Assembly: GCA_947683425.1 (NCBI GenBank)
Contig: CANTUQ010000017.1
Coordinates: 124,001 to 188,000, forward strand
Reading direction: 5' to 3'
Source: Excoecaria cochinchinensis
Taxonomy: Eukaryota; Streptophyta; Magnoliopsida; Malpighiales; Euphorbiaceae
DNA length: 64,000 bases
Below are positions 18,409 through 29,570 of the stretch, in pieces. Both the position numbers and the translations under genes were made by a program. The notes beneath the pieces were generated by a model. The model saw only the letters and a program-made list of their open reading frames with translations. It was not told where the DNA came from and ran no database searches. Position 1 is the first letter of the stretch. Each line of letters begins with the position of its first letter.

Positions 18409-20448
18409 TGTAAGCACTGTGTCCCGGAGCGGTCCGGATCAGAGGTTACCCTATGATGAAATCAATGTCCGAGCCTGTATGAGGGGCTGGATTTGGAGGT
18501 TTTAGTCCCGCGTTCCATGAGAAGTGAGGCTTTTTACAATTCCCGGGAAGAGGGGGAGAAAACAGAGGTTTTTTTCGAGTCAAAAGACTTTTTGTCCTCC
18601 ACAGACGGCCAGCCCGTCTGTGAAGTCGGCCCGTCGCTTCAAGTTACCGACAGCTCTAGGTATTTTTCGACGCCCGTCGGAAAATCACCGCCCCTGTCAG
18701 AATGCCTGCTGGTTTCCCGGAGCACGCAACCCTTCCGATGCCCGTCAGTGGATGTAGCAGGGCCGTCGGACGAATCCTTGTGTCAGAAGGATTCTTCCGA
18801 CGCCCGCCTCTATACACCGATGCCCGTCGGTCGTGTCTGGCTATAAAAGCTCCGGATTTTCATTTGAAAGGGGTTGGAAAAATTTTCAAACGAGGAAACT
18901 CTGCCCAATTTTGAGCACATTTTCTCTCTCTTCCAAAAAACACTTTTTCTAAAGAAATCTATTGAATCAAGGACCAAATCAATCAAAGGGAACTAAAAGC
19001 TAATTAGTTTTCTTTAGATTTTGACTCCAAAGTCGATTTTCTGAGGGATTGAAGGTGAAATATCTCATTTTCTCTCTTTAATCTTTCATCTTTGCTTCTC
19101 GTGGAACGCGCGGGGCTCTAATCGACATAAGAATCTCACCTGAAGCGATTATCTGAGGGTAAATATTCCGGGTTATTTCTCCATATTTATTTCTCATTTT
19201 GTGGGATTTTTGAATATCTATCATTATTTTCTTTTATCTTGACTCTCTCATCTCTTTTGGGATAAAATTCTTTTTTGACTTTGAAAAGGTTTTTTTCTCT
19301 CCCTCTCCATTCTGTTTTTTTCGGAGACAGAGGTGACCGACGGGTCATCTTTATCACCGACGCCCGTCGGTCACCCACCTACAGACGCCCCTCCTTGAGT
19401 GACAAACGGGCATATCGGATACCCGAACCGACGCCCGTCGGTCAAACAAGGAAGGCCGTCGGTGGGTTCTGTCTCCCTCCTTTTAAACCATTTTTTATCT
19501 CTTCCAAGTCTCCTTGACTTCTTATGTGTTAATTTTATGTATATTAACCTCTCTTAACTTTTTGTGAGTGTATGTCGGTCCTCCTGGATTATCCCGAGCT
19601 TGAGCGGCTATCTACCATGTTTGGAGGATCTCGTCCGGTTTAGTTTCCTAATCCTCTTGTTTCATTTCTTTTATTGATTATCTTATGTATATGGATGTAC
19701 TCCTTTCATATCCCGTTGATGTATAAAAATGACTCAATGGTTTTATATTTAATAAAATGAGATTTACACAAAACAAGGGTCCAATGCCCTATTTCCATCC
19801 AAAAAAAGATCATTATAAATAAAAATCCCCAATTTTAATAACGATGCATGTGAGGACCAAAGTCCTCAAAATAAGAAATATCCCGATTTATGCATGCTTC
19901 GCACATTTATAAAAGGGAGTTGTATTCCGCTCCTTGTATTTATTGTAATCTATTGCTTTCATTATTTACTTGATCATTTACGGCTTTCCGAATGTGAATA
20001 AATGCGCCTTTTAATCAACTGCATAGTGTGGAGAGAGAGCGAATTAATGACATTAAAATTTGATCATAAACTAATTGAGGTAGAAATAGATGAGAAATCC
20101 CGGACCCAGCTCTGGTCTTTGGGCTCGAGAGGTTAGAGGTTATCCTTCAAAATACTTCTTGGGTCACGAGGCTTTAACGCTAATCCTAGGCTCTTTAGGG
20201 TGAGAAGTTCACCTTCCATGATCCCTCTAGCTGGCCCAAAATGGATACCAAGCGCAGTCTTAGGCTCTCCGAGGCGAGAGTAACTTTCCCAATGTTCTAT
20301 TGGGTGGCGACTCCATGATACCTCCTTGTTGCCCAACATAGACGCACTTGCAATTTATTTGCAAGCTGTCAACGGACCCGCAAATGCCCCGATCGCCCAC
20401 GTGCGGGCGGTCCGAAAGGGCGGCGCTCGGGATCCGGCGCACGTCACA
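18409..20448 (+). repeat. 3' LTR of B
   Basis: TGTAAGCACTGTGTCCC to CGTCACA, collinear with 4202-6234 with about 37 substitutions and a 7-bp insertion near 20133. Several promoter palindromes carry C-to-T changes relative to the 5' copy. Confidence 0.95.
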
Positions 20449-20453
20449 ATCGC
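20449..20453. repeat. Target site duplication of B, right copy (ATCGC)
   Basis: Matches 4197-4201. Confidence 0.92.
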
Positions 20454-21781
20454 CCCAAGGCTGTTATCCTTCCGTTCAGCTTCTGGACGTCTTTTATGTT
20501 TTTGGGGGGTTGCATCTCGAGGACAGCTTTTATTTTTTCTGGATTAGCTTCAATCCCTCTTTGTGAGACCAGGAATCCTAGGAATTTTCCTGATGGTACT
20601 CCGAAAACACATTTCTCGGGGTTGAGCTTCATCTAGAATCTGTTCAGAGTGTCAAAAACTTTTGCCAGATCGGCGGGGTGTTGCTCAGGGCTTTGGCTTT
20701 TGACGATCATGTCATCAACGTAGACCTCGAGATTCTAGCCAATCTGGTCTTTGAAGATCTTGTTCATGAGGCATTGATATGTGGCCCCAGCATTCTTCAG
20801 TCCGAACGGCATTACCTTGTAGCAAAAGGTCCCGTCGTCTGTAATGAAGCTGGTTTTCTCTTGGTCTAGGAGCCACATCAAGATCTGGTGGTAGCCGGCG
20901 TATGCATCGAGGAGAGAGTAGATAGCGTGGCCGGCGATGGCATCGACCAACTGGTCTATACTGGGCAAGGGATAGCTGTCTTTGGGACACGCCTTATTGA
21001 GGTCGGTGAAGTCCACACACATTCGTAACTTGCCAGACTTTTTCTTGACTAAAACCACATTCGCAAGCCAGTCGGGATAGTCTACCTCTCGGATTGTTCC
21101 GGTCTTGAGTAGCCTATCCACCTCCTCTGAAATGAACCTCCTCCGGTCGGGTGCATGCCTCCTTAGCCTTTGCCGGACCGGGGGATGGTTTGGGTCCACA
21201 TTCAATTTGTGGGTGATCACACTGGGGTCTATGCCAGGGATGTGTTCTGGCTTCCAAGTGAAGGCCGCCTGATTTATTCTCAAGACCTGCATAATAGCAT
21301 CTTCTGTTTCTTTACTCATACTGGTCCCGACCTGAACGCTTTTCCCTTTATTTAGCGCCTTCGTTTTGGTCTCTTCAGCAGGGTCTATCCTGGGCCTTTC
21401 TGCCTTTTCTGGCTGCTCGAGGCCGGGCTCTACAACCATCGCCTCCCGCTGCTGCTTTATCATCGTTACATAAGCCTCTCGGGATGCCTTTTGGTCACCT
21501 CTCAAAATGGCGATGCCACCTGCTGTTGGGATTTTCATCACCATGTAGCGGATGGAAGTCACGGCTCTGGTCTGGAAGAGCAATGGCCTGCCAAAGATAG
21601 CGTTATAGGCAAATGTCATATCGATGACCATGAAAATTACCTTACAGGCATGAGCTACTGCTTCTTGGCCTAGCTCGACAAAGAGCTCCACCGATCCTGC
21701 CACCGGGATGGTGGCGTTGCCCAGTCCGATCAGAGGTGTGGTATTTGGGTTCAGCTCTCCGATCGGAAGACCCATGGCTTT

Positions 21782-21786
21782 GTAAG
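21782..21786. repeat. Target site duplication of C, left copy (GTAAG)
   Basis: Matches 32633-32637, on either side of the C LTR ends. Confidence 0.92.
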
Positions 21787-24700
21787 TGTGACGCCCACTT
21801 CCAACCGTTAAAGCTGAAGCAGCTAAATCGGTAGGAAATGATCGTGCACACAAAAAAAAACTTACATATACTGAGTTAAATATGATCATAAAAACTTGCT
21901 CAAATAAAATTTCTTCTTACATTTACCCAAGCCATTCCACATGCATCACACATAAACTTATTACATCACACGAACACACCACTTTACTTATTATCCATCT
22001 TACACATACTATGTTATTATCTTTAGACTTACATGCCGAAACATACTTTGTACATCATAGACTTTTCATCATTATTTTATAAAATTAGAACAACATACAC
22101 ATCCCAAAATGATAACCCCAAAAACCTACACAAAGCCTAATGTTGACCTTTGACCTGCGGAGTCGTCCTTCGAGAACCTACTTCCGTACCTGCACGGATT
22201 AAAGAAACCCGTGCTAAGCGTTTTACGCTTAGTGGGGAACTCATACATAACAGGCAATATTATACAACAACATTTATGACATACAAAAACATGCCTCATC
22301 AACAAATAGGTTAACATGCTAGCATCTCATTTCATCCAATTAATACTGCATCGATTCATAATATTTATCTTTCTAGCATATCATCATTTCTTTAATATAT
22401 TTATCATGTCAATTGATTATCCATCCAAATAATTTATGCACATAGCTTTATTTTATGTTTATCAGATATTTTTTTTTTCGCCCTTTTCTTTTCTTTTTAT
22501 TTATTCGATTATTTTGCCTGCAATTCAAAGTTATGGATAACGGGTAATTTTCAAACAGAATATAGGTACCTCAAAGGTACTTCTTATAAACAGAATATAG
22601 GTACCTCGAAGGTACTTCTTTCAGATAGAATTTTCATATATCTTGGTACCCCTTGGGCACATTCATCATATAGAACTTTCATACTTATGGGTACCCTTCT
22701 TATTCATTCTTTTATAGCTTGGAATCCAGCAAGGATTCAATCAAAATCATATCATCAGAATCAAACTTTCTTTAACTTACTTATGCTGCAGCTCAGAGAC
22801 CCTCTATAGGCATGCCTACCTATCCAATACTTGACTCGCAGGCTTAAGTTATTTTATTTCTTATTCACATCATGACAAGCTCATACTCATTCATTAATCA
22901 CCTCAGATATCCATTATCACATTCACCTTACATATATTTTTAACACATAACAAATCACTTCCCTTATATACATTTCATGTTTCTCATGTCCATCTAATCA
23001 TTATCATCATGCTTGATTCATTACACTTAGAACATTTATAGCTCATATAACATTAGTATGCATAGTTTATCATGCTTAAGATACTCATTTTATAATGATA
23101 AACATGTATTGAACAAACTAAGGGAACTCGTGGTGAAGTTCGGGTTCAATTTGGGAAGGAAAACATACATTTTGAGGGCAAAATAAGGTTACACGGCGGT
23201 ATGGACACTCATACAGCCGTGTGGGACGTGAAAAATGGGTAAAATTGGACAGCATGATTTTACACGGCGGTGAGGAATTCCTTCACAGCCGTGTGGGACG
23301 TGCAAAATGGGTAAAACTGGGCAAAATGGTTTTACACGGCGGTGAAAAATTGAGGCAGACTCTAGACTGACTCTATAATTCAACTTGTATTGCATTTTTG
23401 ACATAGCTAGGGTCATTTCTGGGCAAAACGTTCTTCTTAACATATCTTCCTCTATGTCTTATCTTTCAAATGGGACAAGAATCAGATCATTTGGACATCT
23501 ATAACGTAATATATTCCCTAAACACTGAATGATGGTTATATGAACCGACAGAATAGGAATACCTACGTTGTGACAATATTTTGGGACACTTTAAGCCAGA
23601 ATTTGCTCCACACTCCTCTTAGACATTTTTAGATATGGATGTTATGTTTCAAATTCAATTTGAATCAACTCATTTGGAGCATTATAACTCAATATATGGA
23701 TGAAAATGTCACTAAAGGTCAGGAGAGTCCAACACAGAAACTCAACTCCATTTTATTTTATTTTATACTTCCAACACATTAGTTATAAACCGACACATTT
23801 AGCATCATTTTAACAATACATATTCATTCCTTCAATCTATCAGACCACACAACCATTTACATAATACACATAATAAATCAAATAATACACACACAAGCAA
23901 CTAGTTCCCAAACCTCACACTCCTAAGCTCCTAATGGGGCTGTTGTTCACTAGCTTCCCCAACCTTTGCTTTGCCTTTAATCCTCCTCTTTTCTTCAGCT
24001 ATTAAGCATAAATTTCCAGCATTAATATCCTCATAATAACCTCATAAAAATCATACTAAGAATAGGTAGATGAAACAGAATTTTACATGCATGATTATAC
24101 CATCATTTTACCTTACAAATCCTTGATCTTTGCTCTTAAATGATATGCATTCAACCCTTCCAACTTACACTCACTCAAGGCAGAGTTTTTGAAGGGAGAA
24201 GAGAGCTTAATTTGCTGAAGAACAAGTACAAAAGAATGGCTCTCTAAGACATACGAATTTCAGCTCTTCCTCTCTCTTTCTTTCTCACAAAATAAAGACT
24301 AAAGAAGGCTCCAATCTATGTACAAAGATGCAGAAAATGGAAGCTCCACTAGCCACTAACTTTACTCTTCCACTAGACACTTAATGCTAATTGATGATGA
24401 GTCCACTCTTCATAAATCCACAGCAAAACCCACTAAGAAAAGTTGTTCCCCATTAGCTTCCACTACTCTTATTTAACTCCTCAAATGTTCCATCAATTCC
24501 CACTAAAAATCTGCTCCCACTTCTCTTATTTAAATTCTCACATGTTCCATCATTTCCCACTAACAAAAATCTGCTCCTTCATATAATTAATTACCCATTA
24601 TTTTCTACCTTAATCCTTTGTTAATTAACTTAGTTAATCCTCCATTTATTTACCTATGCATAATGTCATTTTACTCACTTACATACTTTATATTTTTGCA

Positions 24701-24847
24701 ATTAAATCCTTCTTTTATTTTCAGATTAATCCACCCCTATAATTAATTATCTAAATACCCTTAAATTCAGAATTTATCTCTTAATAAATATACATACATA
24801 CTTCATATGACATACCGAAACAACTAGGGTATTTTGCGGCCATTACA
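21787..24847 (-). repeat. 3' LTR of C
   Basis: On the minus strand it runs TGTAATGGCC to GGGCGTCACA. It contains, in plus order, the CTAAGCG hairpin (22214-22232), GGTACC-type short inverted repeats (22565-22700), an AGGCATGCCT module (near 22811), and three ACACGGCGG / CAGCCGTGTGG units (23192-23343). No coding ORF. Confidence 0.96.
22192..22232 (-). other. Conserved double hairpin of Tekay LTRs
   Basis: GCACGG pairs with CCGTGC (22192-22214) and CTAAGCG-TTTTA-CGCTTAG forms a second stem (22214-22232), followed by TGGGG. Equivalent stems occur at 29999-30017 (C), 36899-36916 (S), 50919-50937 and 58164-58182 (E), with loop changes but intact stems. Confidence 0.6.
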
Positions 24848-24861
24848 ACTCTCCCTTCCTT
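24848..24861 (-). other. Polypurine tract of C
   Basis: Minus-strand AAGGAAGGGAGAGT directly before the 3' LTR. It overlaps the TAA stop of gag-pol at 24860-24862. Confidence 0.75.
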
Positions 24862-27800
24862 AAAGAATTTCGTCCTCGAAATTCATACCTGAGTCAAACA
24901 GATGTGGATGTTGCTCACGCATAGCATCCTCCGGTTCCCAAGTTGCTTCTTCCACTCCGTGATGTTGCCAAAGTACTTTCACGAGCGGTATTTGCTTATT
25001 CCGAAGCTGTCTTACTTCCCTTGCTAAAATTGTCTTTGGTTTCTCATCATAGGAGAAATCTGGTTGCACTTCTACTTCTTGTAGGGGCAAAATATGAGAT
25101 TCATCCGATCTATATCTCCTCAGCATAGATACATGGAACACATCGTGTAGTTTACTCAAAGCTGGAGGTAAAGCTAAACGATATGCCACAGCACCTATTC
25201 TTTCCAGAACCTCATAAGGTCCAATAAACCTTGGACTCAACTTTCCTTTGTTGCCAAACCTCAATACTTTCCTCCAAGGCGACACCTTCAGGAATACTTT
25301 ATCGCCCACTTGGAACTCAATGTCTCTTCGCTTCAAATCAGCATAAGACTTTTGCCTATCACTTGCTGCTTTTAACCTTTGCTGAATCATCTTAGCTTTT
25401 TCTTCTGTATCTCTTACCAAATCTGGCCCAATAATTCTGTTCTCATTCAACTCTGTCCAACAAACTGGAGTACGACATTTTCTTCCATACAGCACTTCAT
25501 ATGGGGACATGCCAATGCTAGTTTGATAACTATTGTTATAAGCAAACTCCATGAGTGGAAGATACTTATCCCAACTTTTAGAAAAATTCAGAACACATGC
25601 CCGCATCAAATCTTCCAAAATTTGGATAATCCTTTCTGACTGCCCATCTGTCTGAGGATGGAAAGCTGTACTAAAATTCAACCTTGTCCCCAAAGCAGCT
25701 TGCAAACTCTTCCAAAACTTAGAAGTAAACCGAGGATCTCTATCAGACACAATTGTCAAAGGTACTCCATGAAGACGAACTATCTCTTTAACATACAGAT
25801 CAGCCAACTTATCAAGAGAATAATCCATCCGAACTGGAATAAAATGTGCTGACTTTGAAAATCTATCCACAATCACCCATACTGCATCTTGCTTTTTCAA
25901 AGTCAGAAGCAAACCTGTAACAAAATCCATGGTAACATTTTCCCATTTCCATTGTGGAATAGGAAGTGGATTCAACATCCCTTGAGGCACTTGATGCTCT
26001 GCTTTCACTTGCTGACAGATCAAACACTTGGACACATATTCAATTATATCCTTCTTCATGCCTGGCCACCAATACAGTGATTTCAGATCTTGATACATTT
26101 TGTTTCCACCCGGATGCATAGTAAAAACCGTATTATGTGCCTCGTAAAGCAATCTTTTCTTCAATTCCTTATCATTAGCCACGCATATTCTGTTCTTGTA
26201 CCGCAGTACTCCATTCTTATCCACCATATACTCAGACTTATCATCTTTGCCCACTGACTGCCAAACTTGCTGCAACTTAGGATCATTCTTTTGAGCTGCT
26301 AACAAATCATCTATCAACACCGGTCTTGCTTTCAAATGAGCAAGCAAAGCTCCATTAGGTGTAAATCTCCATCTCACATGCTGCAACTGCATAGTTGAAA
26401 CTGTCTTCCTACTTAACGCATCAGCCACCACATTGGCTTTTCCCGGATGATAATCTACTATGCAATCATAGTCTTTAAACAGCTCTAGCCATCTTCTTTG
26501 CCTCAAATTCAACTCCTTCTGAGTGAGCAGATATTTCAGACTTTTATGATCAGTGTAGATTTTACACTTCTCACCATACAGATAATGTCGCCATATTTTT
26601 AAAGCAAACACTACTGCAGCTAGCTCTAAATCATGAGTTGGATAATTCTGCTCATGTGGCTTCAGTTGCCTCGATGCATAAGCCACCACCTTCCCATCTT
26701 GCATAAGAACACATCCTAACCCAACTCCAGAGGCATCTGTGTATAACACATACTCTTTACCAGACATGGGTTGAGTAAGAACTGGGGCCTCTACTAACAT
26801 CTTTTTCAACTGATCAAAACTTTGTTGACACTTTTCAGACCATACATACTTCACCCCTTTTCGCAGCAACTTTGTCATTGGTGAAGCTATAACAGAAAAT
26901 CCCTTCACAAACCTTCTATAATACCCTGCCAAACCCAAGAAACTACGAACTTCAAGCACGTTCCTGGGTGGCTTCCAATTCACAACAGCTTCTATTTTAG
27001 CTGGGTCCACTTTAATCCCTTCTGAAGATATCACATGACCCAGAAAAGATACCTCTCGTAACCAAAACTCACATTTACTCAACTTGGCATACAACTGATG
27101 TTCCCTCAGTGTCTGAAGTACCATCTTTAAATGCTGCTCATGTTCCTTCTCATCTTTGGAATAAACCAAAATATCATCTATGAACACTACCACAAACTGA
27201 TCAAGATAAGACCTGAATACTCTATTCATCAAATCCATAAATGCAGCAGGCGCATTAGTCAACCCGAATGGCATTACTAAAAATTCGTAATGTCCATACC
27301 GAGTTCTAAATGCTGTCTTTGAAATATCCTCCTTCTTTACTTGCAACTGATAATACCCAGAACGCAAATCAATCTTCGAAAACACACCTGCTCCCCTTAA
27401 CTGATCAAATAAATCCTCAATCCGAGGCAAGGGATACCGATTCTTCACGGTTACCTTATTCAGTTGTCGATAATCAATGCACATTCTCATTGTACCATCC
27501 TTCTTCTTAACAAACAAAACCGGTGCTCCCCATGGTGACACACTGGGTCTAATGAAACCCCTATCCAACAACTCCTGCAACTGAACTTTCAGTTCTTTTA
27601 ACTCTGTTGGAGCCATCCTGTATGGTGCTTTAGATACTGGTGTTGTACCTGGTAACACATCTATTGACAACTCTACTTCTCTTACTGGTGGTACACCACT
27701 CAATTCTTCTGGAAACACATCAGGAAACTCACTTACCACTGGTATATCTTGTATCTTTACATGCTCTCTTTTACTATCCAACACCAAAGCAAGATAAGCT

Positions 27801-29455
27801 TCACATCCCTTCCTTAAACATCGACTGGCTTGCATTGCAGATATCACATTCACAAGAGGATTAGTACAAACTCCCTTGACTATCACTTTATTCCCTTTAT
27901 CATCCTTAAGTATCAAAATCTTCCTTTTACACTTCACATCCGCATCATACTTTGTTAGCCAATCCATCCCCAAAATCAAATCAAACTCATCAAAGGGTAA
28001 TTCAATCAAATCTGCAGGAAACTCATAACCTTGAACTTGTAATGCACAATTCCTATACACCCGATTCACATTTGCACAACCTCCTAAGGGACTTGTTACA
28101 CAGATATCATATGCTAAACATTCAGCTTTAGGCATGCTTTCACTTATCTTATCAGAACATATGTATGAATGCGTAGATCCAAGATCAATAAGTGCAAACA
28201 TTTTCATATCATTAAACAGAAAAGTACCTGCTATCACCTCAGGTGCATCTTGCTCCTCACGAGCCTTCAGGGCATAAGCACGAATAGACCCTGCACCAGG
28301 CCTATCCACAGCCTCAGAATCAGTTGCCCACCTTGATTGACTTCCTCTGCCACGTCCTCTACCTCTTCCTCTATTAACTGAAGGCATATTTGAACCACCT
28401 CTACTTTGCTCCTGTTGATTACTCACCGCTATACGTGGTTGAGGGCAATTGGCAATAAAATGTTCCGTGCTTCCACATCCGAAACAAGCACCTCTAACCT
28501 TCCAACACTCACCCCAATGTCTTTTTCTGCAATGAGAACACTCAGGTATTTCACTCCTGCCACTAGCTGTTCCTCGACTCTGATGAGCTATTGAAGGTCT
28601 TCCCCATTTCTTTCCTCTTGCTGAAGGACCATATCTAGATTCTTCTGGTGGTGCCATGGTAGAAACCCGTGGCCTTTTTCCCGTACTATAACCTCCTCTG
28701 TTTGCACTTCTTTTCTGTCTCCATTCCCTCTGAGCCTCAAAATTCTTTTCAGCTCTCAAGGCTGCCTGAACTATTCTGTAGTAGCTCACATTCTGATCAG
28801 TAGTTAAAGAAATCAGCAAAGCCTTTATCTCTTCATTCAGCCCTTCCTCAAATTGTTGACACCTCAAACTTTCAGTCAAAACCTTCTTAGGAGCATATTT
28901 ACTTAGTCTGCAAAATTCAGCCTCATACTCAGAAACAGTCATAGATCTCTGCTTTAAGCTTAGGAACTTCTTCCAGTTTGCTTCTTGATATGCCTTAGTA
29001 AGGAACTTGTGTCTGAATTCACTTTCAAAGAAATCCCAATCCACAGGATTAGGAAGCTCAGGATTCTGTAATACCAGCTTCCACCAGTCATATGCAGCGC
29101 CTTGTAGCAAAGACACCACACACTCAAGCCATTGATCTTGAGGACACCGTATCTCCTGAAGAATTCTTTCTACTTTTTCAATCCAGTATTCAGCTTTTTC
29201 AGATTCATCTAACTTTGTCCCAAAGAATTCTTCAGCTCCATGTTTTCTTAAAGATTCTATTGGTAGTCTGGGTGCCATCATTCGCTCCATAAACCTCGCC
29301 ATATCTTGTGTCATTTTCATCACAGCTTCCATAGGTCCTATTGGAACCTCATTGCCATGTCTGTCTGGCCCAGTTTGTCTAGTGCCCGTCCTTTCAGCTT
29401 CTCGAGGGTTGACACTTTCAGCTGTTTCTTCTATCACTTGGCGGTTAAGTTCCAT
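24860..29455 (-). CDS. gag-pol: Gag-Pol polyprotein of C (intact chromovirus)
   Basis: 1531 residues, one frame, no stop. Gag capsid-like region about 85-245. Zinc knuckle C324-C327-H332-C337. Protease around 415-510 with ALIDLGSTHS, so the active site reads D424-L-G instead of D-S/T-G; the relative E has D-P-G here. RT about 620-810 with D696 and FIDD at 758-761. RNase H about 895-1015 with D907, E944, D969 and D1012. Integrase zinc finger H1107, H1114, C1144, C1147; DDE triad D1177, D1238, E1274 (35-residue spacing). GPY-like region around 1410 and a chromodomain at about 1476-1525 with WEPE, expected to bind histone marks and steer integration to heterochromatin. The ATG at 29455 lies 115 bp from the 5' LTR. 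All domains look functional; the protease residue is the only oddity. Confidence 0.97.
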   Translation of the reverse strand: MELNRQVIEETAESVNPREAERTGTRQTGPDRHGNEVPIGPMEAVMKMTQDMARFMERMMAPRLPIESLRKHGAEEFFGTKLDESEKAEYWIEKVERILQEIRCPQDQWLECVVSLLQGAAYDWWKLVLQNPELPNPVDWDFFESEFRHKFLTKAYQEANWKKFLSLKQRSMTVSEYEAEFCRLSKYAPKKVLTESLRCQQFEEGLNEEIKALLISLTTDQNVSYYRIVQAALRAEKNFEAQREWRQKRSANRGGYSTGKRPRVSTMAPPEESRYGPSARGKKWGRPSIAHQSRGTASGRSEIPECSHCRKRHWGECWKVRGACFGCGSTEHFIANCPQPRIAVSNQQEQSRGGSNMPSVNRGRGRGRGRGSQSRWATDSEAVDRPGAGSIRAYALKAREEQDAPEVIAGTFLFNDMKMFALIDLGSTHSYICSDKISESMPKAECLAYDICVTSPLGGCANVNRVYRNCALQVQGYEFPADLIELPFDEFDLILGMDWLTKYDADVKCKRKILILKDDKGNKVIVKGVCTNPLVNVISAMQASRCLRKGCEAYLALVLDSKREHVKIQDIPVVSEFPDVFPEELSGVPPVREVELSIDVLPGTTPVSKAPYRMAPTELKELKVQLQELLDRGFIRPSVSPWGAPVLFVKKKDGTMRMCIDYRQLNKVTVKNRYPLPRIEDLFDQLRGAGVFSKIDLRSGYYQLQVKKEDISKTAFRTRYGHYEFLVMPFGLTNAPAAFMDLMNRVFRSYLDQFVVVFIDDILVYSKDEKEHEQHLKMVLQTLREHQLYAKLSKCEFWLREVSFLGHVISSEGIKVDPAKIEAVVNWKPPRNVLEVRSFLGLAGYYRRFVKGFSVIASPMTKLLRKGVKYVWSEKCQQSFDQLKKMLVEAPVLTQPMSGKEYVLYTDASGVGLGCVLMQDGKVVAYASRQLKPHEQNYPTHDLELAAVVFALKIWRHYLYGEKCKIYTDHKSLKYLLTQKELNLRQRRWLELFKDYDCIVDYHPGKANVVADALSRKTVSTMQLQHVRWRFTPNGALLAHLKARPVLIDDLLAAQKNDPKLQQVWQSVGKDDKSEYMVDKNGVLRYKNRICVANDKELKKRLLYEAHNTVFTMHPGGNKMYQDLKSLYWWPGMKKDIIEYVSKCLICQQVKAEHQVPQGMLNPLPIPQWKWENVTMDFVTGLLLTLKKQDAVWVIVDRFSKSAHFIPVRMDYSLDKLADLYVKEIVRLHGVPLTIVSDRDPRFTSKFWKSLQAALGTRLNFSTAFHPQTDGQSERIIQILEDLMRACVLNFSKSWDKYLPLMEFAYNNSYQTSIGMSPYEVLYGRKCRTPVCWTELNENRIIGPDLVRDTEEKAKMIQQRLKAASDRQKSYADLKRRDIEFQVGDKVFLKVSPWRKVLRFGNKGKLSPRFIGPYEVLERIGAVAYRLALPPALSKLHDVFHVSMLRRYRSDESHILPLQEVEVQPDFSYDEKPKTILAREVRQLRNKQIPLVKVLWQHHGVEEATWEPEDAMREQHPHLFDSGMNFEDEIL

Positions 29456-29553
29456 CTTTGAAACTACACAATTTAAATAAGGACTTCCGCATTAGGTCAA
29501 CATACTATACACATCCTATCTACCCATTATTCCCAGAAAAGACTAAACCTAGT

Positions 29554-29565
29554 GCTCTGATACCA
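29554..29565 (-). other. Primer binding site of C (tRNA-iMet)
   Basis: Minus strand TGGTATCAGAGC, complementary to the 3' end of initiator methionine tRNA, five bases inside the 5' LTR. Confidence 0.88.
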
Positions 29566-29570
29566 CAACT

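Larger units (their letters stand above)
4202..20448 (+). mobile_element. Element B: Tat/Ogre-like Ty3/gypsy retrotransposon, 16.2 kb, complete ends
   Basis: Two LTRs of about 2.03 kb (4202-6234 and 18409-20448) flank a 12.2-kb interior. Order: LTR, tRNA-Arg-like primer site, leader with a short candidate intron, pol ORF (7151-11041), antisense accessory gene (12753-11431), sense accessory gene (13960-15975), 138-bp tandem array, polypurine tract, LTR. The LTR copies differ by roughly 1.8 % by eye, mostly C/T and G/A changes plus a 7-bp indel. All three coding units are open. The capsid part of gag and the protease are missing, so mobility would need Gag supplied by another element. The element sits in pol of A. 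Confidence 0.93.
20449..21786 (-). pseudogene. Element A pol, middle part: protease C-terminus and reverse transcriptase
   Basis: Read leftwards from the C insertion site. A protease C-terminal segment (FAYNAIFGRP pattern near 21600) is followed by a linker and RT. RT shows ACPKDSYPLPSIDQLVD, a LLDAYAGYHQI motif (first catalytic Asp), MPFGLKNAGATYQ, and YVDDM near 20720. TAG codons at 20735-20737 and 20633-20635 interrupt it; both stand where a CAG (Gln) fits the family. The frame is cut by B at 20449 and continues at 4201. Confidence 0.9.

Noticed and set aside
24375..24420. Hammerhead-ribozyme-like GATGATGAGTCC in the C LTR
   Set aside because: The GAAAC partner segment and closing stems are not present at suitable spacing.
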